From contig WRER01000049.1 in NCBI GenBank assembly GCA_009779205.1, forward strand, positions 1-6,389: a stretch of DNA of 6,389 bases. Reading direction: 5' to 3'. The notes under the pieces are model-generated. The model was not told where the DNA came from. It did not search any database and saw nothing but the letters and a program-made list of their open reading frames with translations. Position numbers and translations under genes: made by a program. The first letter of the stretch is position 1. Every line of letters begins with the position of its first letter. Positions 1 through 5,437 of this stretch are shown piece by piece. Origin of the DNA: Methanobacteriota archaeon (GTDB taxonomy: Archaea; Halobacteriota; Methanomicrobia; Methanomicrobiales; Methanospirillaceae).

Positions 1-446
1 ATTCCAATTCCCCCATGTTTTAAGAACTGAGTACAATTTGAAATAAAAATATCAACTTGGGTAGGTTGTGCTACATCCTGATACACCACATCTACCTCTT
101 CGACGATACCTGAAAATTCTTCAGGCTTTCGTGCATCAGAAAGAAGAGGGATTATATTAGTCCGCTTCTCTGCCACAGAGATGAGATCTGTCATTGGTTC
201 CGGTGCTGGATCAATGGCATATACAACCTCTACATAATCCGCAACAAAAGAGACCGTTGTTCCGTTTCCAGCTCCGAGATAGAGCACCCGCATTGAAGGT
301 GTTAGTTCAAGTTCAGCTATGTTGATCTTATGATACAGGGCAGATAATTTACTGTGCTTTGGATCCCAGACGCGTTTTCCTTTCCATATACGTTCTCTTC
401 CAACTGCAGTTCCTGATGAAAGGAGCATACCGCTGTCCCAGATCAT
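1..446 (-). CDS. flpA: Fibrillarin-like rRNA/tRNA 2'-O-methyltransferase, 3' end cut by window edge
   Basis: Fibrillarin is the S-adenosylmethionine (SAM)-dependent methyltransferase of archaeal C/D-box ribonucleoproteins; it methylates ribose 2'-OH on rRNA and tRNA at guide-RNA-specified sites. I translated 148 codons from the ATG at 446-444; the frame stays open to the left edge, so the C-terminus is missing. Visible are the SAM-binding glycine loop YLGAGNGTTVSF (residues 56-67), an acidic strand end YAID (76-79), the LLSDARKP block (101-108), the DVAQP motif (124-128) and FLKHGGIG at the edge, where the family continues into its conserved lysine block. The N-terminus is short, with little before WDSG. 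Its ATG overlaps the NOP5 stop by 4 nt (ATGA), implying translational coupling, with an AGGT SD-like stretch 9 nt upstream. The partner NOP5 gene directly upstream strongly supports the call. The ribose-binding position carries Asp79, where I recall Glu as usual. Confidence 0.96.
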   Translation of the reverse strand, partial: MIWDSGMLLSSGTAVGRERIWKGKRVWDPKHSKLSALYHKINIAELELTPSMRVLYLGAGNGTTVSFVADYVEVVYAIDPAPEPMTDLISVAEKRTNIIPLLSDARKPEEFSGIVEEVDVVYQDVAQPTQVDIFISNCTQFLKHGGIG

Positions 447-1264
447 GAGGTATCAACCTGGCCCGAAGCGATGAGAAGTCTTCTGTCACTTACTGCGATA
501 CATTCTGGATCCAGTTCTTTTCGGTAGTAATCTATTTTACTTGCGATACTGACTCGAGCTGCAAGGGTTCGTGCAACCTTTCCCCGAACTGCTCTTTTGG
601 CTGCATGTACCCTCTTATGTTGATAGATTATTCCATGTTTTGGAGGTGCAGTTTTGTTTTTAATATGTGAAAATAGCCCAGTTCGAGCACCAAGCACCTG
701 TATAGTGGAGCTTGGCAGCATGGAAAGTGCATGCAGCCCCCCTGCTTCACATACCAGGCGTGCTGCAACGATAGGACCGAGCAATGCCGAACAGTTTGGC
801 ATTCGCTCTTTTGCCATCTTAGAGATATCATGAAGCAGCTGGCGGCGAATCTCTTCAAATCCGATAATTTGCTCTGCCACAAGTGAGGAGGTATCTCCTC
901 TTGAAGCAATCTCTCGCAAATATCCTTTTGTTTTTTCAGGATGCAGAGTGTGTGCTGTTTGGGCAGTCATCACTTGATCCCATTCAAGCAATGTTTCGAT
1001 AAGTCGGGATACAGAAGTATCAATTTCTGAGAGCATGCCTATCTGTTTAAATAACATCCATTCACCGGAGGTATATTGTGAGCGAATTCCCTCAAAAGAA
1101 CTTGAAATACAGCGCTCGCGGAGCAGATGGAGATATGCGCTGCGAGAGTCTACAATCCCGGTATCTACTGCATGATGCCAGTCTGGAAGAGGAGTTATTT
1201 TTTCAGCATTTTTTACAAGTCCGCCATTGACTGTGATACTTTCATCACATTCATACCAGTACAT
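443..1264 (-). CDS. NOP5/NOP56-family C/D-box RNP scaffold protein (short form)
   Basis: NOP5 is the scaffold of the archaeal C/D RNP: its N-terminal part holds fibrillarin, its coiled coil dimerises, and its C-terminal Nop domain binds the guide RNA together with L7Ae. The 273-residue product has a degenerate N-terminal part (about 1-65), a helical middle (about 68-150) and a clear Nop domain (about 155-250). Diagnostic blocks are MPNCSALLGPIVAARL (155-170), IQVLGARTGLF (188-198), APPKHGIIYQH (206-216) and a basic stretch AAKRAVRGKVARTLAAR (221-237). Many archaeal homologues run to roughly 370-400 residues, so this is a trimmed version, mainly in the N-terminal and coiled-coil parts. The usual GAEKALF block reads GARTGLF. 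The ATG start has a good GGTGAG SD 5 nt away (1275-1270). The gene lies 27 nt after homoserine dehydrogenase and overlaps fibrillarin. Confidence 0.93.
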   Translation of the reverse strand: MYWYECDESITVNGGLVKNAEKITPLPDWHHAVDTGIVDSRSAYLHLLRERCISSSFEGIRSQYTSGEWMLFKQIGMLSEIDTSVSRLIETLLEWDQVMTAQTAHTLHPEKTKGYLREIASRGDTSSLVAEQIIGFEEIRRQLLHDISKMAKERMPNCSALLGPIVAARLVCEAGGLHALSMLPSSTIQVLGARTGLFSHIKNKTAPPKHGIIYQHKRVHAAKRAVRGKVARTLAARVSIASKIDYYRKELDPECIAVSDRRLLIASGQVDTS

Positions 1265-1269
1265 GAACT

Positions 1270-1276
1270 CTCACCT
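1270..1276 (-). promoter_or_regulatory. Ribosome binding site of NOP5
   Basis: The minus strand reads AGGTGAG here, 5 nt before the NOP5 ATG. It matches the archaeal anti-SD core (GGTGA) and fixes the start. It lies in the 27-nt gap after the homoserine dehydrogenase stop; I see no separate promoter or terminator there. Confidence 0.75.
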
Positions 1277-1291
1277 ACCATGATTTAAATT

Positions 1292-2293
1292 TCAACGAGT
1301 ATGCTTGACAATATAGAAAATATCACTAATGATAGCACTCGTTGTTTCAAGTGATCCTGCACCTTTTCCAATAAACGTCAGATCTCCAGCAAGATCAGTC
1401 TTTATCGTAATCGCGTTTAATGAGCCATTGACAACAAGAGGATGGCTTTTTGGAAGAATATGTGGTGAAACGCGGTAGATATTCTTTTCAGGTATGATCT
1501 CTCCAATCAGTCGAATGGTAGAATCATGTCCTGCGGCAAGGCGTAGTGCGTCATCTGTTATATTATCGATACCTGTGATACTCATATCATTGAGTGAGAT
1601 AGATTTTCCAAATATGGTATTGGCAAGGATAACTACTTTTGTTGCTGCATCAGTTCCTTTGACATCTGCACTCGGATCTGCTTCTGCATATCCAAGTTTT
1701 CTCGCCTCTTCCAGTGCCTGGAGATATGTAAGTCCTTCCTCACTCATGCGGGTCAGAATATAGTTGCAGGTACCGTTGAGAATCCCATACAATGCATGAA
1801 TCTTATTTCCAGTGAGATCATGCTCAAGAACATGCAGGATAGGAATTGCACCGGCAACAGTTGCCTCATACCGAAGTGAGACGGCATGCTCTCTTGCAAG
1901 TGCAGAGAGCTCCTGATAATACAATGCAATAGGGCCTTTATTTGATGTTACTACATGTGCTCCACGGGAAAGTGCTGTTTTAATATACTCGGTTGCCGGT
2001 TCTGCGGAGAGTACATCAGTAGGGGATGCTTCTACCAAAATGTCGTACGGAGCATCCTTTACAATATCTTTTGAATGTAAAGCAGGATCTCCACACATTC
2101 CATTTTCTGCTTTGCGTGCAAGCATGGCAGCGACGTCAATTCCGTCCTGTGCAATGAGCGCACTTTTTGAGTCTGATATCGCAGAAATGATGAAGGGAGA
2201 ATCTTCTTCTCTTTGCATGCGTTCCAGGGTCGTAACAACGCCCCGTCCGACAGCCCCAAGTCCAATGACTGCAATACGCACTTGACTTTTCAC
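1292..2293 (-). CDS. hom: Homoserine dehydrogenase, monofunctional, without ACT domain
   Basis: Catalyses NAD(P)H-dependent reduction of aspartate 4-semialdehyde to homoserine, the branch point toward threonine and methionine, in the cytoplasm. The 333-residue product starts with a Rossmann nucleotide-binding loop, IGLGAVGRG (10-18). It continues with VTSNKGP (115-121, Lys119 in the conserved position), YEATVAGAIPI (142-152), the family signature GILNGTCNYILT (170-181) and the catalytic/substrate block GYAEADPSADVKGTDAATK (201-219: Glu204, Asp210, Asp215, Lys219). A late GKGAGSLETTSA block closes the dimerisation/NAD region. The chain ends soon after, so the C-terminal ACT regulatory domain of longer bacterial enzymes is absent; an ACT protein is encoded directly upstream instead. 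The start is GTG, overlapping the ACT-gene stop by 4 nt (GTGA) and preceded by a strong GGAGG SD 7 nt away. Confidence 0.97.
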   Translation of the reverse strand: MKSQVRIAVIGLGAVGRGVVTTLERMQREEDSPFIISAISDSKSALIAQDGIDVAAMLARKAENGMCGDPALHSKDIVKDAPYDILVEASPTDVLSAEPATEYIKTALSRGAHVVTSNKGPIALYYQELSALAREHAVSLRYEATVAGAIPILHVLEHDLTGNKIHALYGILNGTCNYILTRMSEEGLTYLQALEEARKLGYAEADPSADVKGTDAATKVVILANTIFGKSISLNDMSITGIDNITDDALRLAAGHDSTIRLIGEIIPEKNIYRVSPHILPKSHPLVVNGSLNAITIKTDLAGDLTFIGKGAGSLETTSAIISDIFYIVKHTR

Positions 2294-2790
2294 GTTGCTC
2301 CCTCCAGAGGCGTTATCATGAGAAATCCTTTTGTTTGTGCAACTTCACGTAAGATATTAATTGCCTGTGCAAGTTCTGCTTCTCCTGTTGCCTGCACAAC
2401 AAGCTGTGCTGATGAAGAAATCTCTATCCTTGGCATTGCAATCGTCATATGTGTGATCTCTGCAAAGCCGGTTTTGTCAACGCGATCGATCGTGTCTCCA
2501 AGATCATTGTGTATCAAATGACCTATTAAAATCACTGTTTCCTGGCATACAAGTCTTTCTTCTCCAAGAAGCATTATTGTAATGCCATTTTCTGCGAACG
2601 CGTCTTTCAATGCCTGGATCTGGTGGGGAGGGATCTCAACAACGACATTGACTACCACGTTTCCTTGGGCATCAGGCACATGTTCGTGTATAACTGCTTT
2701 TATATTTCCACCTGTGGCAGAGATGGGACTCAATGCTGCAACCAAATTGCCTGGAGCATCACGAAGAGATAATTTCATTGAGACCTGCAT
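2290..2790 (-). CDS. Two-ACT-domain amino-acid-binding regulatory protein
   Basis: A 166-residue protein made essentially of two ACT-type modules; ACT domains bind small amino-acid effectors and regulate metabolic enzymes. The first (about 5-78) has the hallmark start LSLRDAPGNLVAAL (7-20, with the D-x-PG-x-L turn), then GGNIKAV (27-33), a βαββαβ-like pattern and a strand at GITIMLL. The second (about 83-160) is more divergent: an ETVILIGHLI strand, a helix around DTIDRVDKTG, strands at HMTIAMP and AQLVVQATG, then a helix and a final strand. I see no catalytic domain, DNA-binding domain or membrane segment. It is translationally coupled to hom, which lacks its own ACT domain, so the inferred role is a detached feedback subunit sensing threonine or a related amino acid. 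The ATG at 2790 is first in the run and has an AGGA 8 nt upstream; an ATG at codon 5 is possible. Confidence 0.87.
   Translation of the reverse strand: MQVSMKLSLRDAPGNLVAALSPISATGGNIKAVIHEHVPDAQGNVVVNVVVEIPPHQIQALKDAFAENGITIMLLGEERLVCQETVILIGHLIHNDLGDTIDRVDKTGFAEITHMTIAMPRIEISSSAQLVVQATGEAELAQAINILREVAQTKGFLMITPLEGAT
2301..2305 (-). promoter_or_regulatory. Strong ribosome binding site of hom, inside the ACT gene
   Basis: GGAGG on the minus strand, 7 nt before the GTG start of hom and inside the last codons of the ACT gene. It supports the non-ATG start and reinitiation at the GTGA overlap, so the two proteins should be made in linked amounts. Confidence 0.75.
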
Positions 2791-2856
2791 TGGTATCTTC
2801 CTTTCTTTAAAACTATAGTATTAAGAAGGCTTATTGCTTTACATTAGAGGATGCAG

Positions 2857-2866
2857 ATAAATAAAT
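2857..2866 (-). promoter_or_regulatory. Candidate TATA box for the ACT-hom-NOP5-fibrillarin operon
   Basis: The minus strand reads ATTTATTTAT. With the usual archaeal spacing, transcription would begin near 2835, leaving a leader of about 45 nt before the ACT gene. Other A/T-rich stretches nearer the gene (about 2812-2822) could serve instead, so the choice is tentative. Confidence 0.35.
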
Positions 2867-3074
2867 GTCACATTTCAAAGTTTTCATTACGGGTTTTGAT
2901 TGGGGGTGAAATCGTGTAATTCCAGTCTCAGTGTCTAACCATTATAGAACTTATGCAAAATTGCACGTTTGTATATCATAATAATTTATTAAGTCACTTC
3001 AATTAACTATTTTCAGTTGGCAAAAGCTTAAGTTATGTTGATCTCTGCGTAACTCCTACATTATACAAACTATA

Positions 3075-3089
3075 ATTATTGATAATAAT
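3075..3089. repeat. Perfect 6-3-6 inverted repeat (ATTATT-GAT-AATAAT)
   Basis: Arms ATTATT and AATAAT are exact reverse complements around GAT. It lies 32 nt upstream of the TTTAAATA box of the MarC operon, a position where an activator could bind. It is pure A/T in an AT-rich region, so chance is a real explanation. Confidence 0.3.
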
Positions 3090-3120
3090 ACGTTTTTTCA
3101 CAGTTGCATGGAAGAACTGG

Positions 3121-3128
3121 TTTAAATA
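3121..3128 (+). promoter_or_regulatory. TATA box of the MarC operon
   Basis: TTTAAATA fits the archaeal TATA consensus well. The predicted transcription start is near 3147-3150, giving a leader of about 80 nt before the preferred ATG at 3231. Confidence 0.5.
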
Positions 3129-3230
3129 GATAGGAAGTCTGTAAAGATGCCCATTGTCTGTATCACAACTCCCTTATGGATACCTGAAAACATATTACTT
3201 CACATGTGTAATGAGTACAGGAACAACTCA

Positions 3231-3725
3231 ATGATCCGGATGTATATTTTTTTTGTTTTCTGTGCTTTTTCCCTTCTTCTGGGCGCAAACATAGTAACCG
3301 GAGCAGTTTCTCAAGATACCATATCATACAATAATAGTGAGCTTCCTGGTTCTGGACAGATCTCTATTGATTCAGTTGTCATTGTCTGTGGTGAAGGGAG
3401 AGCAACCGTACATGTGACCTACTCACTTACTGATGTTCCCCGTTTTTTATTTCTTATTTTTGGCTCTTCATCTCTTGAGCGGATCATTATGGAGACGCTT
3501 GGGTTTACAGATGCCCATGTTGTTTCTGTTGGAGCTGAAGAGGCTGAGCTGATTCTACGTGATGTTGCAACGGTGTATGGTGATGGGATGTACTGGCTTC
3601 CTGCCCATACGTTTCAAACAATGATTCCAACTGTTCAGATAATAACTCCTCAGGAAGTAGTTACATATCACGATACCATGGAGCTTTCAGGCATTGCATA
3701 TTATGCTCCAAAAGATTTTCTATAA
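3231..3725 (+). CDS. Small secreted protein of unknown function, upstream of MarC
   Basis: I do not recognise the family. I start it at the ATG at 3231, with AGGA (3219-3222) 8 nt upstream; the frame is open back to an ATG at 3147. From 3231 the product is 164 residues and begins with a textbook signal peptide: MIR, a hydrophobic core of about 17 residues (YIFFVFCAFSLLLGANI), then TGAVSQ with likely cleavage near residues 24-27. The mature part begins with a polar linker (SYNNSELPGSGQ), then looks β-rich (QISIDSVVIVCG, RATVHVTYSL, TVQIITPQEVVTY), with a hydrophobic PRFLFLIFG stretch and a helical segment SLERIIMETLGF. There is no clear second anchor, so it is probably exported or loosely attached. 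It ends 25 nt before marC, so the two probably share a transcript. A role tied to MarC is inference from position only. Confidence 0.72.
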   Translation: MIRMYIFFVFCAFSLLLGANIVTGAVSQDTISYNNSELPGSGQISIDSVVIVCGEGRATVHVTYSLTDVPRFLFLIFGSSSLERIIMETLGFTDAHVVSVGAEEAELILRDVATVYGDGMYWLPAHTFQTMIPTVQIITPQEVVTYHDTMELSGIAYYAPKDFL

Positions 3726-3739
3726 GTAATACGCAAGAT

Positions 3740-3744
3740 AGGTG
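3740..3744 (+). promoter_or_regulatory. Ribosome binding site that sets the MarC start
   Basis: AGGTG lies 6 nt before the ATG at 3751. The frame also allows a GTG at 3742, but that codon is part of this SD sequence, so the shorter start is preferred. Confidence 0.7.
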
Positions 3745-3750
3745 TACAAT

Positions 3751-4422
3751 ATGGTAGATTTTAATGTGGTTACATTTTTTCTCTATGCATTTACTTCTCT
3801 TATCATTATCGTAAATCCTATTGCTGCAATGACAGTATATACGAGTCTTACTTCCGGGATGGAACCCCCATATCATCGGAGAATTGCAAACTATTCATGC
3901 CGTCTGGCATTTATTGTTCTTCTCTTCTTTACTCTTGCAGGCTCAGCTCTGCTGGATCTTTTTGGTATTTCGGTTCAAGCGTTTACGATTGCAGGAGGAA
4001 TATTGTTGTTATTTGTTGGATTTGAGATGGTGAATGCAAAGACTTCTCGTACAAAGCTGACTTCAATTGAGAAGTATCAACAGATCGATCCTGAGGAAGT
4101 CTCTTCGATGCCTCTTGCATTTCCGATGATTGCAGGTCCTGGATCCATTACTACTGTCATTGTGCTTTCAAAGGAGATTCCTTATCACGAGCATATATTT
4201 ATACTTCCGATCTCATTTCAGACTCTTATTATCATTTTGTGTCTTGTTATCACAATTGTCATTACATGGCTCACATTCATCTTCGCTGATAAGCTTAGTT
4301 CCTATATTCGAGAACGGGAGTATCGTGTGCTTAGTCGATTGATGGGAATTATGCTCATGGCAATTGCAGTTCAATTCATGATTAATGGACTATCTCAAGC
4401 ATTTCCTGGAATAATTCAGTGA
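3751..4422 (+). CDS. MarC-family (UPF0056) integral membrane protein
   Basis: A 223-residue polytopic membrane protein of the MarC/UPF0056 family. Family members were once linked to multiple antibiotic resistance; that is not well supported, and the transported substrate, if any, is unknown. I see six hydrophobic segments: about 6-30, 51-70, 74-94, 122-140, 155-182 and 198-218. Family hallmarks are IIIVNPIAAM in helix 1 (18-27, the NP motif), AGGILLLFVGFEMV (81-94) and the signature PLAFPMIAGPGSIT (121-134). A charged loop (about 95-120) separates the two three-helix halves, and SRLMGIMLMAIAVQF (197-211 approximately) forms the last helix. Length is close to the usual 200-220 residues, so the gene looks intact. 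It sits between two small genes encoding signal-peptide proteins, consistent with a cell-envelope operon. Confidence 0.93.
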   Translation: MVDFNVVTFFLYAFTSLIIIVNPIAAMTVYTSLTSGMEPPYHRRIANYSCRLAFIVLLFFTLAGSALLDLFGISVQAFTIAGGILLLFVGFEMVNAKTSRTKLTSIEKYQQIDPEEVSSMPLAFPMIAGPGSITTVIVLSKEIPYHEHIFILPISFQTLIIILCLVITIVITWLTFIFADKLSSYIREREYRVLSRLMGIMLMAIAVQFMINGLSQAFPGIIQ

Positions 4423-4437
4423 ACGTACGAGTGGGTG

Positions 4438-4446
4438 GGGGGTGAT
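4438..4446 (+). promoter_or_regulatory. Strong SD-like sequence (GGGGGTGAT) after MarC
   Basis: GGGGGTGAT differs by one base from the ideal archaeal SD complement GGAGGTGAT. No ATG, GTG or TTG lies at a normal distance in the frame of the next gene. The in-frame codon 6 nt downstream is CTG (4453), while the first ATG is at 4495. This decides, or confuses, the next gene's start. Confidence 0.55.
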
Positions 4447-4452
4447 ATTGCA

Positions 4453-5022
4453 CTGACCAAAAAATACTTCTTATCTGTGACAGATATATCACACATGAAT
4501 AGAGTAGCGTTACACCCCTACCTCTTGTTTCTCATTGTTTTGCTCATTGCAGTACCTTGTGTAACCTCAGCAGAGGTTGCATCACCCCCTGTCCTCAAAC
4601 CTTATGTTGAAAGTACACCTGCTGTTGATGAAAAGTTCTTTGAACAGGTCACAGACTTTATGACACGGCTTTCAGAAGGGACACTCTCCAGTGGAGATGA
4701 ATATTGGTTTTTCACCCTCCTTGCTTCAGGGTACAACATTGAACAACATGAACTCGCACAAAAGTTGATTGCCTTTTTGTTTTACACCGGAGAAGCAGGG
4801 CGGGGTTATGAGCAATATCGTGCTAACTGGGAGGTTCGCTTCACACCGGTGAATGCTGACGCTCAATATGCCCTTGCACAGGAATATCTCGCTCTCGCAA
4901 AAAAGACATTTGATTCATGTGAGGAGTGCAAAGAGTATTATCCTGATTTTGTAATGTACACGCTTCCGGAAAAAGAACAAGGTTCATCAGCACCGGTATT
5001 TACAGGCAAACTTGGGTTCTAA
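4453..5022 (+). CDS. Small secreted or membrane-anchored helical protein, unknown function
   Basis: I do not recognise the family. The frame is open from a GTG at 4435. Candidate starts are that GTG, a CTG at 4453 (189 codons, 6 nt after a very strong SD) and an ATG at 4495 (175 codons, no good SD). I list the CTG because of the SD, but the ATG gives the cleanest signal peptide: MNRVALHPYLL, then a hydrophobic core FLIVLLIAVPCV and TSA, with likely cleavage before EVASPP. The mature region starts with a Pro/Val-rich linker, then is mainly helical and acidic (EKFFEQVTDFMTRLSEG, ELAQKLIAFLFY, AQYALAQEYLALAKK), recalling a TPR-like helical pair. Near the C-terminus is a C-x2-C (SCEEC). It follows marC by a few dozen bases, so it is probably the last gene of that operon; a terminator follows at once. 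Confidence 0.7.
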   Translation: MTKKYFLSVTDISHMNRVALHPYLLFLIVLLIAVPCVTSAEVASPPVLKPYVESTPAVDEKFFEQVTDFMTRLSEGTLSSGDEYWFFTLLASGYNIEQHELAQKLIAFLFYTGEAGRGYEQYRANWEVRFTPVNADAQYALAQEYLALAKKTFDSCEECKEYYPDFVMYTLPEKEQGSSAPVFTGKLGF

Positions 5023-5026
5023 AACC

Positions 5027-5038
5027 TTTTCTTTTTTT
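5027..5038 (+). terminator. Oligo-T terminator of the MarC operon
   Basis: T4-C-T7 begins 5 nt after the TAA stop. Runs of T on the coding strand, without a needed hairpin, are the usual archaeal intrinsic termination signal, and the position is right for the end of the three-gene operon. Confidence 0.65.
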
Positions 5039-5252
5039 ACCTCCTTCACAACATTATCAGAACTGGGAACTTATTCTGGTAGGCAAAGTTGCAGGCCGAC
5101 CTGTTTCCTTGATTTGACAAAGCGAAAATTTCTCATTGGATAGTAATGCGCAAAAACCCTTCGCACCATCCATTGAGCAGATATTTCTCAATATTGAAGC
5201 CTGACGATTTTGGCTCAGAGATTCGACACTATCTTGCAATCACCTGTCAAAT

Positions 5253-5354
5253 CACTTATCCCCCATGTTTAGCGCAGCAAAGTCTTCTCTAGGTTTATTA
5301 TATTTCATTATTTACATTATCTTATTTAGGCATTTTTTACTTATGGGGCAAGTG
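5253..5354. repeat. Imperfect inverted repeat pair, about 100 bp span
   Basis: The left arm CACTTATCCCCCAT (5253-5266) and the reverse complement of the right arm, CACTTGCCCCAT (5343-5354), agree apart from AT/G and one extra C. The 76 bp between them are AT-rich. This could be the ends of a small mobile element or of a longer palindrome, or chance. Confidence 0.3.
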
Positions 5355-5385
5355 TAGTCAGGAGGACGGGAGTATATTGATACAA

Positions 5386-5393
5386 TTAATATA
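5386..5393 (+). promoter_or_regulatory. Candidate TATA box of the HEAT-repeat gene
   Basis: TTAATATA sits about 52 nt before the TTG start. Usual archaeal spacing puts transcription initiation near 5411-5415, giving a leader of about 25 nt that still contains the GGAAGGGG SD. Confidence 0.45.
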
Positions 5394-5423
5394 GAACTAT
5401 AGCATATGCATTACATAATTGAT

Positions 5424-5431
5424 GGAAGGGG
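5424..5431 (+). promoter_or_regulatory. Ribosome binding site selecting a TTG start
   Basis: GGAAGGGG lies 6 nt before the TTG at 5438. An in-frame stop at 5420-5422 rules out longer starts, and the next in-frame ATG is about 44 codons inside, so this site is the main support for TTG initiation. Confidence 0.6.
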
Positions 5432-5437
5432 TTTTCA

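Larger units (their letters stand above)
2791..3230. other. Divergent AT-rich intergenic region
   Basis: About 440 bp separate the two divergent operons. I see no convincing gene or structured RNA. The region holds a candidate promoter for each side, a small inverted repeat (TGCAA/TTGCA, 2954-2965), a perfect 6-3-6 inverted repeat (3075-3089) and a T6 run at about 3093-3098. An in-frame ATG at 3147 would extend the next gene upstream, but it lies only 26 nt from the start of the TATA box and would put a non-signal-like stretch ahead of the signal peptide. A leaderless longer form cannot be excluded. Confidence 0.6.
5039..5437. other. Intergenic region: possible decayed coding or mobile DNA, then promoter region
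   Basis: About 400 bp with no convincing gene. The first half (about 5050-5275) is less AT-rich than the rest and looks like former coding sequence. One plus-strand frame reads through about 95 codons with only two internal stops (GKVAGRPVSLI, stop, a stretch ending FLNIEA, stop, RFWLRDS onward). The minus strand has a 60-codon run (5239-5057) that opens only with TTG and has an AGGTGA directly abutting it. Neither is recognisable as a protein. The second half (about 5285-5437) is strongly AT-rich and holds the promoter of the HEAT gene. An imperfect inverted repeat (5253-5266 and 5343-5354) spans the boundary. Confidence 0.5.

Noticed and set aside
628..909. 93-codon minus-strand frame
   Set aside because: It lies wholly inside the NOP5 gene in another frame, and its translation has no recognisable family features.
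1494..1763. Plus-strand frame of 89 codons (and similar ones at 2040-2285, 2213-2521 and 2582-2818)
   Set aside because: They are antisense to homoserine dehydrogenase and the ACT gene, whose conserved motifs explain the sequence. The Ser/Ala/Pro-rich translations are typical shadows.
2404..2430. TGATGA near 2410 as a C box of a C/D guide RNA
   Set aside because: Similar TGATGA matches occur by chance in several genes here. This one lies inside the ACT coding region, and I found no convincing D box (CTGA) pairing or C'/D' set at guide-RNA spacing.
3661..3876. Minus-strand frame of 71 codons across the orphan/marC junction
   Set aside because: It is antisense to two well-supported genes, with no family features.
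4130..4342. Plus-strand frame of 70 codons inside marC
   Set aside because: The MarC signature block is in the other frame; this is a shadow of hydrophobic codons.
5057..5239. 60-codon minus-strand frame as a small protein gene
   Set aside because: It opens only at TTG with the AGGTGA abutting it (no spacer), has no promoter I can see, and resembles no family I know. I keep the region only as possible decayed sequence.
5361..5394. GGAGG at 5361-5365 as the SD of a leader peptide
   Set aside because: The nearest start (TTG, 5377) gives only five codons before a stop, and the predicted TATA box of the HEAT gene lies downstream of it.
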